From positions 1,736,001 to 1,800,000 of the forward strand of contig OY969110.1 in NCBI GenBank assembly GCA_963697995.1: 64,000 nt of DNA. Reading direction: 5' to 3'. The notes under the pieces are model-generated. The model had not been told where the DNA came from and made no database searches. It worked only from the letters and a program-made list of their open reading frames with translations. Positions within the stretch are counted from its first letter, which is position 1, and each line of letters opens with the position of its first letter. This DNA is from MFD00082-c5 sp963697995 (GTDB lineage Bacteria > Chlamydiota > Chlamydiia > Chlamydiales > JAJFMB01). Made by a program: the position numbers and the translations under genes. Shown in pieces: positions 9,360 to 17,872 of this stretch.

Positions 9360-10097
9360 TTAACCCAAACTCTTCGTATAGAGGGCTAATATCACAGCTG
9401 TGGCCTGTGAGACATTCAGTGAGTCAATTTTTCCAAGCATCGGAATATAAACAATATCATCTACATTTTGTAGGATAAGCTTTTGAATTCCCTCCCCTTC
9501 AGAACCCAAAACAATCACCGTCTTCTTGCTAAATTCGTAGTGATTTAAACTTAAGGCACTCTCAGAGATACTTGCAGCTATCACTTGAAAAGACTCCTCC
9601 TTAAACTGTTTTATGGTCTCTGCTAGGTTTGATACCTTGAAAATAGGGACGAGCTCTGAAGCACCTACGCTGACTTTGGCGACAACAGGTGTCACGTCAA
9701 CTCCCCTATTTTTAGAATAAACGACAGCATCGACCCCAAAACATTCAGCAGCTCTTAAGATCGCTCCTAAATTTTGAGGGTCCTGGATCGAGTCTAATGC
9801 TAAGACAATCCCTTTTTTCTTGTGACGTATCTCGTTGAAAAACTCTTTTAAGGTGCGTTGCCCTTTTTCGTAAACCGCGGCAACAAAGGATTGGTGAGAG
9901 TCTGAATCGACAAGGTCTTTTAGATCCTTTTTACCAACAAAATGGACCTTGACTTGCCTTTGCAAAAGCGATTGCACAAGATCAGTCTCCTTTTTTTCAG
10001 AAGTGTACACCTCGACAAGTCTCTCAGGAGCGTCTTTAATGACCTCCTGGAGACAGTTTTTACCCATAATCAGACGGTGACGTGGACGTTTGATCAC
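9360..10097 (-). CDS. rlmB: TrmH/SpoU-family rRNA 2'-O-methyltransferase (RlmB-like)
   Basis: A protein of 245 residues with an N-terminal substrate-binding domain (to about residue 85) and a SPOUT methyltransferase domain. The three SpoU motifs are visible: NLGAILRAAECFG, VLGSEGEGI and IPMLGKIDSLNVSQATAV. Proteins of this layout methylate the ribose of G2251 in 23S rRNA (RlmB) or related guanosines; RlmB is the best guess but other TrmH paralogues are possible. The GTG start at 10097 overlaps the stop of the exported glycosyltransferase gene by four bases, with GAGG about 11 bases upstream. An internal ATG at 10067 has no ribosome binding site. Confidence 0.85.
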   Translation of the reverse strand: MIKRPRHRLIMGKNCLQEVIKDAPERLVEVYTSEKKETDLVQSLLQRQVKVHFVGKKDLKDLVDSDSHQSFVAAVYEKGQRTLKEFFNEIRHKKKGIVLALDSIQDPQNLGAILRAAECFGVDAVVYSKNRGVDVTPVVAKVSVGASELVPIFKVSNLAETIKQFKEESFQVIAASISESALSLNHYEFSKKTVIVLGSEGEGIQKLILQNVDDIVYIPMLGKIDSLNVSQATAVILALYTKSLG

Positions 10098-10957
10098 GAT
10101 GACATCGCCTCTTTCATTTGAGGAATAAAGCGGTTCATCTCGTCATCATACACCTCGTTTGCCACTTTCATGTAATCACTTAAAGAACGTCTCTTAAAGG
10201 GATTACCCTGATTCCAATGCTTTGTTCTTGGCTCTTTCACCTCTTTTAAAAACTTCTGCGTTCTTGCAATGTAGTGATGAATTCTTAAACAATCCCTTTC
10301 GATATTGTTCACTAAGACTTTTGGAATGTAACTTGCTGTATGGTGGTTTTTCATAAAACGGGTTAAATCGGGTTGCACAATCGACTTGTAATACTTGTTT
10401 AAAGCATTCTCTAAAGGGGCTCTGTAAACAAGCTTCTCAATTAAAAGCTCGCCCGGTTTTAAGGTCCAAACATTTGAAGTTCCATAAGTGACCCATCTCA
10501 CTTGAATACCTCCAAAATCCTCTAAAAGAGCAAGCTCATCTTTAATGTCATTAGTTCTCATTGGAACCAAATACTCATCCGAATCGATTAGAGCAATCCA
10601 CTTTGTTTTTCCTCTTGAGTATTCGAGGGCGTGGTTTAAAAGGTAAATATGGTCCTGGTTGTGAAACTCCTCCTTAGGATAGTCGAACAGCTCAACTTCT
10701 CCACTTTGGATGTAAGGCGCTAATACCTCTAAGTAGTTGTCTTTTCCGGCGTTATTGTAAAGATAGAAGTGCTCAACGCCTGCTAACTTATGAAACTCGA
10801 TCCACTCCTTCATCCACTCAGCTTCGTCTCTAAAAGCAGACATCGCGCAAAGGGTGAAAGTTTTATCGATTCGCTTGTTCCCCTTATAGGGAGTAACCTC
10901 AACGGCCTGTAGAGTTAAAGATACAGAAAGTAATAGAACACAAAAAAATTTTAGCAT
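10094..10957 (-). CDS. Glycosyltransferase (GT92/GT2_4-like) with signal peptide
   Basis: A protein of 287 residues starting with a signal peptide (residues 1-18, LQA cleavage-like site). The GT-A glycosyltransferase core follows: CAMSAFRDEAEWMKEWIEFH, then VEHFYLYNN, and the metal-binding D-x-D in LIDSDEYL (125-130). This arrangement is typical of the DUF23/GT92 and GT2_4 families. The signal peptide is unexpected for an enzyme that needs cytosolic nucleotide sugars. It may be lumen-facing, secreted, or acting on host material. It sits upstream of and overlaps the RlmB-type gene by four bases. The acceptor cannot be told from sequence. Confidence 0.78.
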   Translation of the reverse strand: MLKFFCVLLLSVSLTLQAVEVTPYKGNKRIDKTFTLCAMSAFRDEAEWMKEWIEFHKLAGVEHFYLYNNAGKDNYLEVLAPYIQSGEVELFDYPKEEFHNQDHIYLLNHALEYSRGKTKWIALIDSDEYLVPMRTNDIKDELALLEDFGGIQVRWVTYGTSNVWTLKPGELLIEKLVYRAPLENALNKYYKSIVQPDLTRFMKNHHTASYIPKVLVNNIERDCLRIHHYIARTQKFLKEVKEPRTKHWNQGNPFKRRSLSDYMKVANEVYDDEMNRFIPQMKEAMSS

Positions 10958-11020
10958 GATACAAATTCCCGGTTTTTATCGAAGAAGAAGGTATCACTTT
11001 CATCGATTTTGAAAGAAAAG

Positions 11021-13606
11021 TCAAGAGTAATCGTCCTTAATGAAATGAAGAGCTTTTGCGATATCGATAGCAAGTTCCATTCTCACTTTTTGAATCCCTT
11101 TTGTGTAATCATCCTCCCCGTCATGATCTTTTGGCCAATCGAAATAACCCGAAGCATCTGTAGTACTAAGTTCCTTATCTAGTAATTCTATCAACTGATT
11201 CTGGTTTTTTGAATCGCTTAAAAATTTCAAATGGTCTTCTGAATTCAAATTCAAAAGTAAGGCCTCTAAGAATTTGTTGACAGTATAATATTTAAAAAGT
11301 TTATCGATTAATTCTTGTGTTTCTAACTCTTTGGACTCTTTAATGCAAAATGTATACGGATCGATCAACATTGTGTGGGGTAGCCCCAATTGGTGAGACA
11401 GACGAGCGTCTATGTAACGGGCTTCGTGAGAGCCTTGGGAATAGTTGTAGCTTAAGAAATCCAAACTGTTTAACTGAAATTTAAACTGTTGCAATAAAGT
11501 CGATTCAGCCACTTGATAAATCGGATGCGATTGGGTCATTTGTAGTTTTCCAAGGCGTTGATCTGATGGTAACACCTCTGAGTAAAAAATTTGGAAAGAG
11601 TCTTCAAATCCAACGATGCACTTTTCAGGAAGGAATTTGAAAAATCGTTCGAATTTTTGTCTTGGCGTCTTCGTCTCATCTAGAATGTTTTTCAATGCGT
11701 ATCGCAAACAATACTGAAAGTAAGGAATTTCGTTTCCATCTTCAAAAGTCTGTTTCAAGTAACTTAAAAAACGATCCTTGTGTTTAACATAAGAGTCTAC
11801 ATTTTCTAATTGGTTTTTCTTTATAAACTCATCAAACCTCGTTTCTGTGACATCTTTTGGTAAATGTTTGCCTAAGACTTTTACCTGATCCTGATCTCTT
11901 ATCCCATCCAAATCAAATGCCACTTTAACCTTTTTTAATTGAGATAAAGTGTCTTTATAACTGACCTCTTTTGCTGTCGGGATCGATGGATAAAAAAACT
12001 CTTCCTCTACTACTTTACGTTTCAAATCTTCGAGAATAGCATAGCTCGAATCATTTGACAAAAAACCTGCTGTAGGAAAATTCCAATACCCTTTAAGCCT
12101 TTTACACTCCTCTTCATCCGTTAGCTTTTGCCTGACAAGGGCTTTAAAATCCTCCATTGATTCGTCTATATTCTTCCCAAGTTCTATATGTAAAGTATTC
12201 AAAAGGTCATCTTGATTGGCAATTTTCCAAGTTTTCTCAAAAACCTCTTTTCTTTTTGACTTTGCTAAAATAGAAAAATAACTAATGTAACTATCGTCAG
12301 TCTGAAATCGAGAGACTCTAAACTTATTAAAAAAATCGATATCGAAAAGGCAGGCTTCAAATATGAGTCTAAATCTCTTGATCTCATCTAAAGTTGTCCC
12401 CGGTTTGATCACATTTTTAAATTTATCCCAATGCTCTTCCGGTATGTACTGAAGCTCTTTTGCAAGAACACTCCATTGCTCCTCTGTCACTGAAATCGCA
12501 ATCTTTTCAAAATGATCCATCCCTGTAGTTGTCATTCTTACGATAAAAGGAAACTCTTTTAAAAAGAGTTGAGCTTTATTTTTAAACAGATCTTCGATGC
12601 TCCCCCTTTTTCTTTTAGGCATTCTATGAATTTTTTTGAGAAGATCTTCTGTAATCCCTTTCGGGTTTTGACCAGTTATTACTTTCGCACATTTTAAAAC
12701 AGAGATCGCTTCAGCAGCTGACCCCTTTTCTGCGATATGTAAGACCCATTTGTGACATGTTCCTGCTTCGATTTCCTTGTAAAGAGCTTTTAATTCAGGC
12801 TTTTCCAGGAGGAGCGCAAAAGTTTCTTTCTTGATTTTTTTAAATTCTCTTTTGATCTCATGGTAGTTGTTTAACCAAGCTCCGTTTTTTGCGATCTTAA
12901 GTAAAAGACGAAAACCTAAAAATTGAGCATCTTTACAAAGAACATTTCTCTCATTTTCATCCATAGCAATTAAGGCAAGAAAAAGTTCTGGCGATGATTT
13001 GAAGGAGGGGGGAAGTTTTTTTTGTAAATCTTTTATGATCTCTTTCGTCTCTTCGGGAAGAGTTTCAAAAAAGTTTAAAAGATCCCCTTTTTGTTTGATG
13101 TTAAAGACGCACGAGTTTGCCAAAAGAAGGAGTATCGAAGAGGGGTTAGGGCTGCTTTCAAGGAGGCCAGAGATGAAGGCTGCGTATTTGGAGTCAACAT
13201 GGGAGCCCCCAAAAAGTTTATTAAGCTCAACTATAGCTTTCTCTTTCTCCTTTTCAGGGACTTTATTTAGAATCGTTTCAAAAACTGGACATCTATTTTT
13301 AAGACCAACAGCCGCATCTATTTTTCCTTTAATTTTAATTTTTCGAAACGACCTATGGACTCCTTTAACGATTAAAGCTAATGGAGAAAGTAAAATTTTG
13401 ACAACTACCGTTAAAATTTTGGAAAGAGTGAAGAGAAACCCTTTTTGTGGCTTTTTTTTGATCTCTTCGAAATAAGCTGTCCCATCTTTGAAGTAAACGA
13501 CCCTTTTTGACCCAAAAGCGAATACCGCGTCGGCAGCTTCTAAAAAAGAATTAAAAGTATTTTTATCTGAAAACCGAATCGGAGTGAAAAAATTAACTTG
13601 CGTCAC
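11021..13606 (-). CDS. Large unrecognised protein with one N-terminal membrane segment
   Basis: A protein of 861 residues without a family I recognise. Near the N-terminus is a short folded segment (FNSFLEAADAVFAFGSKRVVYFKDG), followed by a hydrophobic stretch at about residues 57-80 (FTLSKILTVVVKILLSPLALIVKGV). The rest is a long, charged, helical body rich in lysine and glutamate. The hydrophobic segment behind a soluble N-terminus recalls chlamydial inclusion-membrane or other type III substrates, which often share no sequence similarity. The gene is isolated: convergent neighbours lie downstream and a divergent RlmK-type gene lies about 100 bases upstream. Confidence 0.8.
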   Translation of the reverse strand: MTQVNFFTPIRFSDKNTFNSFLEAADAVFAFGSKRVVYFKDGTAYFEEIKKKPQKGFLFTLSKILTVVVKILLSPLALIVKGVHRSFRKIKIKGKIDAAVGLKNRCPVFETILNKVPEKEKEKAIVELNKLFGGSHVDSKYAAFISGLLESSPNPSSILLLLANSCVFNIKQKGDLLNFFETLPEETKEIIKDLQKKLPPSFKSSPELFLALIAMDENERNVLCKDAQFLGFRLLLKIAKNGAWLNNYHEIKREFKKIKKETFALLLEKPELKALYKEIEAGTCHKWVLHIAEKGSAAEAISVLKCAKVITGQNPKGITEDLLKKIHRMPKRKRGSIEDLFKNKAQLFLKEFPFIVRMTTTGMDHFEKIAISVTEEQWSVLAKELQYIPEEHWDKFKNVIKPGTTLDEIKRFRLIFEACLFDIDFFNKFRVSRFQTDDSYISYFSILAKSKRKEVFEKTWKIANQDDLLNTLHIELGKNIDESMEDFKALVRQKLTDEEECKRLKGYWNFPTAGFLSNDSSYAILEDLKRKVVEEEFFYPSIPTAKEVSYKDTLSQLKKVKVAFDLDGIRDQDQVKVLGKHLPKDVTETRFDEFIKKNQLENVDSYVKHKDRFLSYLKQTFEDGNEIPYFQYCLRYALKNILDETKTPRQKFERFFKFLPEKCIVGFEDSFQIFYSEVLPSDQRLGKLQMTQSHPIYQVAESTLLQQFKFQLNSLDFLSYNYSQGSHEARYIDARLSHQLGLPHTMLIDPYTFCIKESKELETQELIDKLFKYYTVNKFLEALLLNLNSEDHLKFLSDSKNQNQLIELLDKELSTTDASGYFDWPKDHDGEDDYTKGIQKVRMELAIDIAKALHFIKDDYS

Positions 13607-13706
13607 AGCTGAAACCTCAAAAACAAAGGAAGTTTATACCATTTTAATGCATAAAACTCAATTTCTATTAGGTAAATTTTAGAGATTTAAGCTACTATTT
13701 TTCGGT

Positions 13707-14702
13707 ATGAATGATTTTCCTTTTATAACATTACCCTCAATCGGAGATGGCGAGGACAAAACCTCTCCTTTGAAAAATAGAATCCGGAAAAATTACCGGC
13801 AGCTCAAAAAATGGGCAAAGACTACCGGAACTAACTGTTTTAGGGTTTACGATCGAGATATTAAAGAGTACCCTCTTTCAATCGATTACTACGACGGACG
13901 ATTTGCGGTCTATTTTTATTCCTCTAAGGAGGATGAGGAGCCAAAGGAGAGTCTTTATTTAGCTGCAAATGAGGCCATCACATCGATTTTTCAAGTCTCT
14001 CCTCACTTCATTTTTTGGAAAACGAGAATGAGGCGAAAAAAGACTGAACAGTATGAAAAGCTTTCCGAAGAGTCTGATGATGTAGCTGAAAAATTTTTTA
14101 ATGTCTTTGAGTACGGGGTTAAATTTAAGGTCAACCTCAACGACTATTTAGATACGGGGCTTTTTCTCGATCACAGAGAAACAAGGCAAATGGTGGCAAA
14201 ACTTGCCAAGGGGAAAAAACTTCTTAATCTTTTTTCCTATACAGGATCGTTTAGCGTCCAGGCGGCAGCAAAGGGAGCGTTTTTTACAAAAAGCGTCGAT
14301 ATGTCAAATACTTATACCGATTGGGCCAGGGAAAACCTCCTGCTAAATACTCTTTCTTTGAAAAATAACGAACTTGTGAGGGATGATTGCTTAAACTTTT
14401 TAGATGAAGCGCTTTTTAAAAAAGAAATATATGATGTGATTGTCATCGATCCCCCTACCCTGTCTCGATCAAAAAAAATGGATCAGATGTTCGATATCCA
14501 GGAAGATTATATTGGTCTGATAAAAAAAGGTCTTCATCTTTTAGCGCCTGGGGGCACATTATTTTTTAGCACAAATTCGAGAAAATTTTTCTTTGATCCC
14601 CACCCCTTTTCCCATAATAAAGTTGAGGAGATCACAGAAAAGACGATCCCGAATGATTATCACAACAAGAAGATCCACAGGTGCTGGAAAATCACCTATT
14701 AA
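13707..14702 (+). CDS. rlmK: 23S rRNA methyltransferase of the RlmK type (class I SAM)
   Basis: A protein of 331 residues collinear with the C-terminal half of E. coli RlmKL. It has the N-terminal RLKKWA-like and FRVYDRDIKEYPLSIDYY segment, FKVNLNDYLDTGLFLDHRETR, the SAM-binding NLFSYTGSFSVQAA, VDMSNTYTDWARENL, and the catalytic IDPPT motif. In E. coli this domain makes m7G2069 in 23S rRNA; here it stands alone without the RlmL half. It converges on a small secreted protein gene and overlaps its end by four bases. Confidence 0.85.
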   Translation: MNDFPFITLPSIGDGEDKTSPLKNRIRKNYRQLKKWAKTTGTNCFRVYDRDIKEYPLSIDYYDGRFAVYFYSSKEDEEPKESLYLAANEAITSIFQVSPHFIFWKTRMRRKKTEQYEKLSEESDDVAEKFFNVFEYGVKFKVNLNDYLDTGLFLDHRETRQMVAKLAKGKKLLNLFSYTGSFSVQAAAKGAFFTKSVDMSNTYTDWARENLLLNTLSLKNNELVRDDCLNFLDEALFKKEIYDVIVIDPPTLSRSKKMDQMFDIQEDYIGLIKKGLHLLAPGGTLFFSTNSRKFFFDPHPFSHNKVEEITEKTIPNDYHNKKIHRCWKITY

Positions 14703-15037
14703 TTACCGTTTTGTTTTGTTGCTTGGGTTCTATAGTAAGGGGTTCTGTAATACGGGTAGGTGTAGGGGTTAATCCCATTGTAGTAAGGGGTGCGGTACCA
14801 GTTCTCCTCTTGGTAATCGGGGCGAATATCTTGATCATACATTCTGTAGGTGGTATGAAGGGGTATATAGTAGGGAAGTGCCACACGAGTATTTTGTTCA
14901 ACCTCTTGAGTGACTCTGACATTCACATTTTCGACTCTTTCTGATGTTTTAGGGGCAGCTTCAGTTGTGTTTTGCTCGTCTTGAGCATTCTCTGCCAGAG
15001 CCGCTCCAAAAAGAAAAACAAAAACAAACAGTTTCAT
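14699..15037 (-). CDS. Small exported tyrosine-rich protein, unknown
   Basis: A protein of 112 residues with a signal peptide (1-15, ending in ALA). A charged, threonine- and glutamate-rich middle is followed by a C-terminal third dense in Tyr, Pro and Asn (RTPYYNGINPYTYPYY and repeats of YYRT). No family is recognised. Its start overlaps the end of the upstream aminotransferase gene by four bases, so it is probably translated from the same transcript. The competing plus-strand frame in this area lacks a signal or any recognisable content. Confidence 0.65.
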   Translation of the reverse strand: MKLFVFVFLFGAALAENAQDEQNTTEAAPKTSERVENVNVRVTQEVEQNTRVALPYYIPLHTTYRMYDQDIRPDYQEENWYRTPYYNGINPYTYPYYRTPYYRTQATKQNGN

Positions 15038-16194
15038 AGACCCTCTTGGATTAATTTTTTTAAAGTGTGCAACCCTTCAATGATCCGCTCCTCCTCTTCT
15101 GAAAAGGAGAATCTCACATACCCCTCTTTTCCAAAAGCCCCTCCTGGGACTAAGACGATGTTTCCCTTCGATAAGGCCCTTTCGCAAAACTGTTCTGAGG
15201 AGAGTGAGGATTTAAAAAAGGAAACGGGTAGAAACGAGTAAATGGCTGAATCGGGAAGCTTATCAAGGGTTGAAAAAAGGTTTTGAAGTGTGTTAAAAAA
15301 AGCCTCTCTTCTTTTTCTTAAAGCCTCTTTTACGTATGAGGTGACTAAAGGTGCCTCTTTAAGAGCCCCTAGAGCTGCCCATTGACTAATGATTGAGGCC
15401 CCACTTGTCGCTTGTCCTTGAATAGTGGTAAGACGCTTAATAAGAGACATTTCTGTAAAAACAGCCCCGATTCTCCATCCAGCCATGGCAAAATTTTTAG
15501 AGAAGCTTTGAACGACAGCAACTCTTGGAAACTCTTTAAAAGAGCCACACGAGATGTAAGGTGTTGATGAAAAGACGAGATGACTATAAACCTCATCTGA
15601 GATCACGAAAATATTATTTTTTTCAGCCACTTCTAAAAGAGCGCGAAGTTCCTCTCTTGTGTAGAGAACACCTGTCGGATTTGATCCGTTGTTTAAGATA
15701 AATACTTTTGTTTGTGGAGTGATCGCCTCTTCGAGATCACTTGGGGTGATTTTGCCACTTTTGTTAGCTGAAATGAATACAGGCTTGGCCGAGGAGAGCT
15801 CGATGATTCCTGGATACGACACCCAGTAGGGTGAGACAATGAGCGCTTCGTCCCCCTCTTCGAGTAGAAGTTCAGCAAGTGCGAAAAGAGCAAATTTACC
15901 ACCCGTGGTGATCAAAGTCTCTTCTTCTGAATACGATGTCTGATAATTTATATTCATCCATTCGGAGAACCTATGGCGAAGAGCTTCGACTCCTGCAACG
16001 GGTGGGTATGGGGAGAGCTTTGAGCTATAACCTCTTAAGACTCCTTCAAAAATCGCGGGGTGATTGGGTAAAACAGGGTCGCCTGCAGCGAAATTGTAGA
16101 TTTTTTCGCCAAGCTTTTGTTTAAGACTTGCTTGAGAGATCAGGCGCATCGTTGCCGATTCTTGAACTTCGCTTCTCTTAGACAACAAGACCAT
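15034..16194 (-). CDS. aspC: Class I/II pyridoxal-phosphate aminotransferase (aspartate aminotransferase-like)
   Basis: A protein of 386 residues with the fold-type I hallmarks: NFAAGDPVLPNHPAI at the N-terminus, NNGSNPTGVLY, ISDEVYSHLVF, and the PLP-lysine motif SFSKNFAMAGWRIG. Closest in appearance to the aspartate/aromatic aminotransferase subgroup I-gamma, which links oxaloacetate and glutamate pools. Substrate preference cannot be fixed from sequence. The start has GAGGGG about 9 bases upstream. Confidence 0.82.
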   Translation of the reverse strand: MVLLSKRSEVQESATMRLISQASLKQKLGEKIYNFAAGDPVLPNHPAIFEGVLRGYSSKLSPYPPVAGVEALRHRFSEWMNINYQTSYSEEETLITTGGKFALFALAELLLEEGDEALIVSPYWVSYPGIIELSSAKPVFISANKSGKITPSDLEEAITPQTKVFILNNGSNPTGVLYTREELRALLEVAEKNNIFVISDEVYSHLVFSSTPYISCGSFKEFPRVAVVQSFSKNFAMAGWRIGAVFTEMSLIKRLTTIQGQATSGASIISQWAALGALKEAPLVTSYVKEALRKRREAFFNTLQNLFSTLDKLPDSAIYSFLPVSFFKSSLSSEQFCERALSKGNIVLVPGGAFGKEGYVRFSFSEEEERIIEGLHTLKKLIQEGL

Positions 16195-16303
16195 TCGATT
16201 TTCCCCTCATCCCTTTAGTCTTATCCATAGCGAATGGGTAAAATAAAAAGCAAATGAGGGAAAAGTAAAACTGAAAGTGAGATCCTTTCTTTAGGGACAG
16301 GTA

Positions 16304-16576
16304 CTAGTACTTAGTACAAGAATCTTTACAGTTTGCGTAAATTGCTGCAATAATACTGGCCATTAAACCTAATGATCCAAGAGCGACCCCAGCGGTAAAA
16401 ATGAAGGGGTTACCTGTAAGAGCACCTGCTAACAAAAAAACTGAAGCGGCTAATATGGCAACTTTTGCAACTTTTGGGCTGTGTTTCCACATTTCTTGAG
16501 CAACATAAGCCGTTGTGTGCCATATAATGCCCACTAATATTTCTTGACCAACAGCTTTAGCAAAACTATTTGACAT
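16304..16576 (-). CDS. Small membrane protein, unknown
   Basis: A protein of 90 residues. The start at 16576 is chosen because AGGAGAT lies eight bases before it; the frame extends upstream to 16684 but without a ribosome binding site. Two hydrophobic segments (about residues 32-75, VAILAASVFLLAGALTG and FIFTAGVALGSLGLMASIIA) form a bilobed hydrophobic region, the shape seen in chlamydial inclusion-membrane proteins, with a short cysteine-containing tail. It is divergent from the histone-like gene. Function unknown. Confidence 0.65.
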   Translation of the reverse strand: MSNSFAKAVGQEILVGIIWHTTAYVAQEMWKHSPKVAKVAILAASVFLLAGALTGNPFIFTAGVALGSLGLMASIIAAIYANCKDSCTKY

Positions 16577-16780
16577 CTTAAAATCTCCTTGCATTAAAGG
16601 AAAATTATAACAGAAATTTATAAAGATTATATAAAGAAGCTTAAACTTCCTAATTCCCTTTTTCTTTTTTCTTAAGAGAATCAACGCGTTAAGGTCTTAA
16701 TCAAATCCTAATTTGCACACTCAAGAGGTAAACTGGTAAAGAACAAGACAAGCAAACATTTAAAAAATAAGGGGATTTTT

Positions 16781-16963
16781 ATGAGTGATAATCTAGTCGT
16801 AGTAAGTAAAGTAAAAGCTTTAATTAAAGAGCGGTTTGATTTAAGTACTTCGGCTGCTGTGATGGAAGTGTTGTCAAAAATCGTTGAAAAAGAGTGTGTT
16901 AAAGCAGCAGAAAACGCAAAAAGAAATAATAGAAAAACAGTGCTCGATAGAGATTTTATTTAG
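16781..16963 (+). CDS. Bacterial histone-fold protein
   Basis: A protein of 60 residues that reads as one minimal histone fold. Helix 1 is about residues 5-19 (VVVSKVKALIKERF), loop 1 is DLSTS, the long helix 2 is about 24-49, loop 2 carries R51-K52-T53-V54, and a very short helix 3 contains D58. The spacing R-x-T-x4-D is that of archaeal histones (RKT...D), and the overall pattern resembles the single-domain histone Bd0055 of Bdellovibrio as I recall it. Such proteins dimerise and bind DNA. AAGGGG precedes the ATG by about 9 bases. It is monocistronic between a divergent small membrane protein gene and the superoxide dismutase gene. Canonical chlamydial nucleoid proteins HctA/HctB are unrelated lysine-rich proteins. 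Confidence 0.8.
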   Translation: MSDNLVVVSKVKALIKERFDLSTSAAVMEVLSKIVEKECVKAAENAKRNNRKTVLDRDFI

Positions 16964-17050
16964 TTTTTAGATGATGAGATGGTGTAACGTTTGGAAAAGG
17001 GCTTTTTTAGGGGTGTCTATTAAGCTCTTTTCCTATTTTCTCGTTTAGGT

Positions 17051-17056
17051 TATACT
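17051..17056 (+). promoter_or_regulatory. Probable -10 element for the superoxide dismutase gene
   Basis: TATACT lies 31 bases before ATG 17087 and only seven bases before the in-frame ATG at 17063. Transcription would start at about 17063, so the later ATG is favoured. No good -35 box is seen. Confidence 0.45.
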
Positions 17057-17086
17057 CAAGGCATGAAAACAAATTGGGAGTTTTTC

Positions 17087-17791
17087 ATGCGTTTTTTTTC
17101 CTTGTGTCTTTTTTCTGCTTCTCTTTTAACAGCTTCTGAGTATGTGGCTAAAGATTTTAATCACCTTCCAGGAAAAATTCCGGGCCTTGCCGACAATTTG
17201 CTTAAAATGCACATCAAACTCTATGAAGGGTATGTTGCTAACACAAATAAAATACAGGCAAAACTTGAGGCTCTAAGTAAAAGTGGCGACACCAAGGGGC
17301 CAGAATATGCAGGGTTAAAAAGACTCTACAGCTGGGAATTTGACGGGATGCGCCTTCACGAGCTTTACTTTGAGAACTTAAAAAATAATCAACCACTTCC
17401 TCCCGATTCAAACCTTTATAAGGAGATTGAAAAGAATTTTGGTTCCTACAAGGCTTGGAAAGAGGATTTTACAGCAACAGGCTTGATGAGAGGGATTGGT
17501 TGGGTAATCCTTTATAAGGATCCAACGAACGGTTCACTTCACAATATCTGGGTTAACGAACACAATTTAGGTCACTTAGCGGGTGGGACACCTCTGCTTG
17601 TGATGGATGTTTGGGAACACGCTTATATCACAGAGTATGGGCTTGATCGCGCAGGCTATATCGATGCTTTTTTTCAAAACATTGACTTCACAACGGTCTT
17701 AAAAAGATTTGAAAAGGCAAAAAGTTCATCAATTCCCACAGAAAAATTTTCACTATTGGGAATAGCAAAAAAACAACCAAATTTAATTTAA
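17087..17791 (+). CDS. Exported Fe/Mn-family superoxide dismutase
   Basis: A protein of 234 residues with a signal peptide (MRFFSLCLFSASLLTASEY). The family's metal ligands are visible: His in KMHIKLYEGYV, His in RLHELYFENL, and the Asp and His of MDVWEHAYI. It dismutates superoxide, here predicted outside the cytoplasm. The start at 17087 is supported by GGGAG six bases upstream and by the -10 position; an ATG at 17063 would bury the signal peptide. The LYxGYV variant around the first ligand differs from the common HHxxYV type. It belongs to the exported redox set in this window. Confidence 0.85.
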   Translation: MRFFSLCLFSASLLTASEYVAKDFNHLPGKIPGLADNLLKMHIKLYEGYVANTNKIQAKLEALSKSGDTKGPEYAGLKRLYSWEFDGMRLHELYFENLKNNQPLPPDSNLYKEIEKNFGSYKAWKEDFTATGLMRGIGWVILYKDPTNGSLHNIWVNEHNLGHLAGGTPLLVMDVWEHAYITEYGLDRAGYIDAFFQNIDFTTVLKRFEKAKSSSIPTEKFSLLGIAKKQPNLI

Positions 17792-17872
17792 TCATTGCAA
17801 ATTAAATTTCAGGCAATTTATGAAGAAAACATGTTTTCAAAAAAGTAAAAACAGGAACGAAATAAGGGTTGT

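Noticed and set aside
12999..13475. Plus-strand frame of 158 residues inside the large minus-strand gene
   Set aside because: No domain or binding site; the antisense of a well-supported 861-residue frame.
14681..14944. Plus-strand frame after the RlmK-type gene
   Set aside because: Antisense to the small exported protein, which has a signal peptide and is coupled to the aminotransferase gene.
16713..16745. TTGCAC as -35 of a promoter for the histone-like gene
   Set aside because: The sequence 17 bases later (GTAAAG) is a poor -10; no promoter is claimed.
17063..17086. Upstream ATG as start of the superoxide dismutase
   Set aside because: It lies at the expected transcription start and would add residues before the signal peptide; the ATG at 17087 has a binding site.
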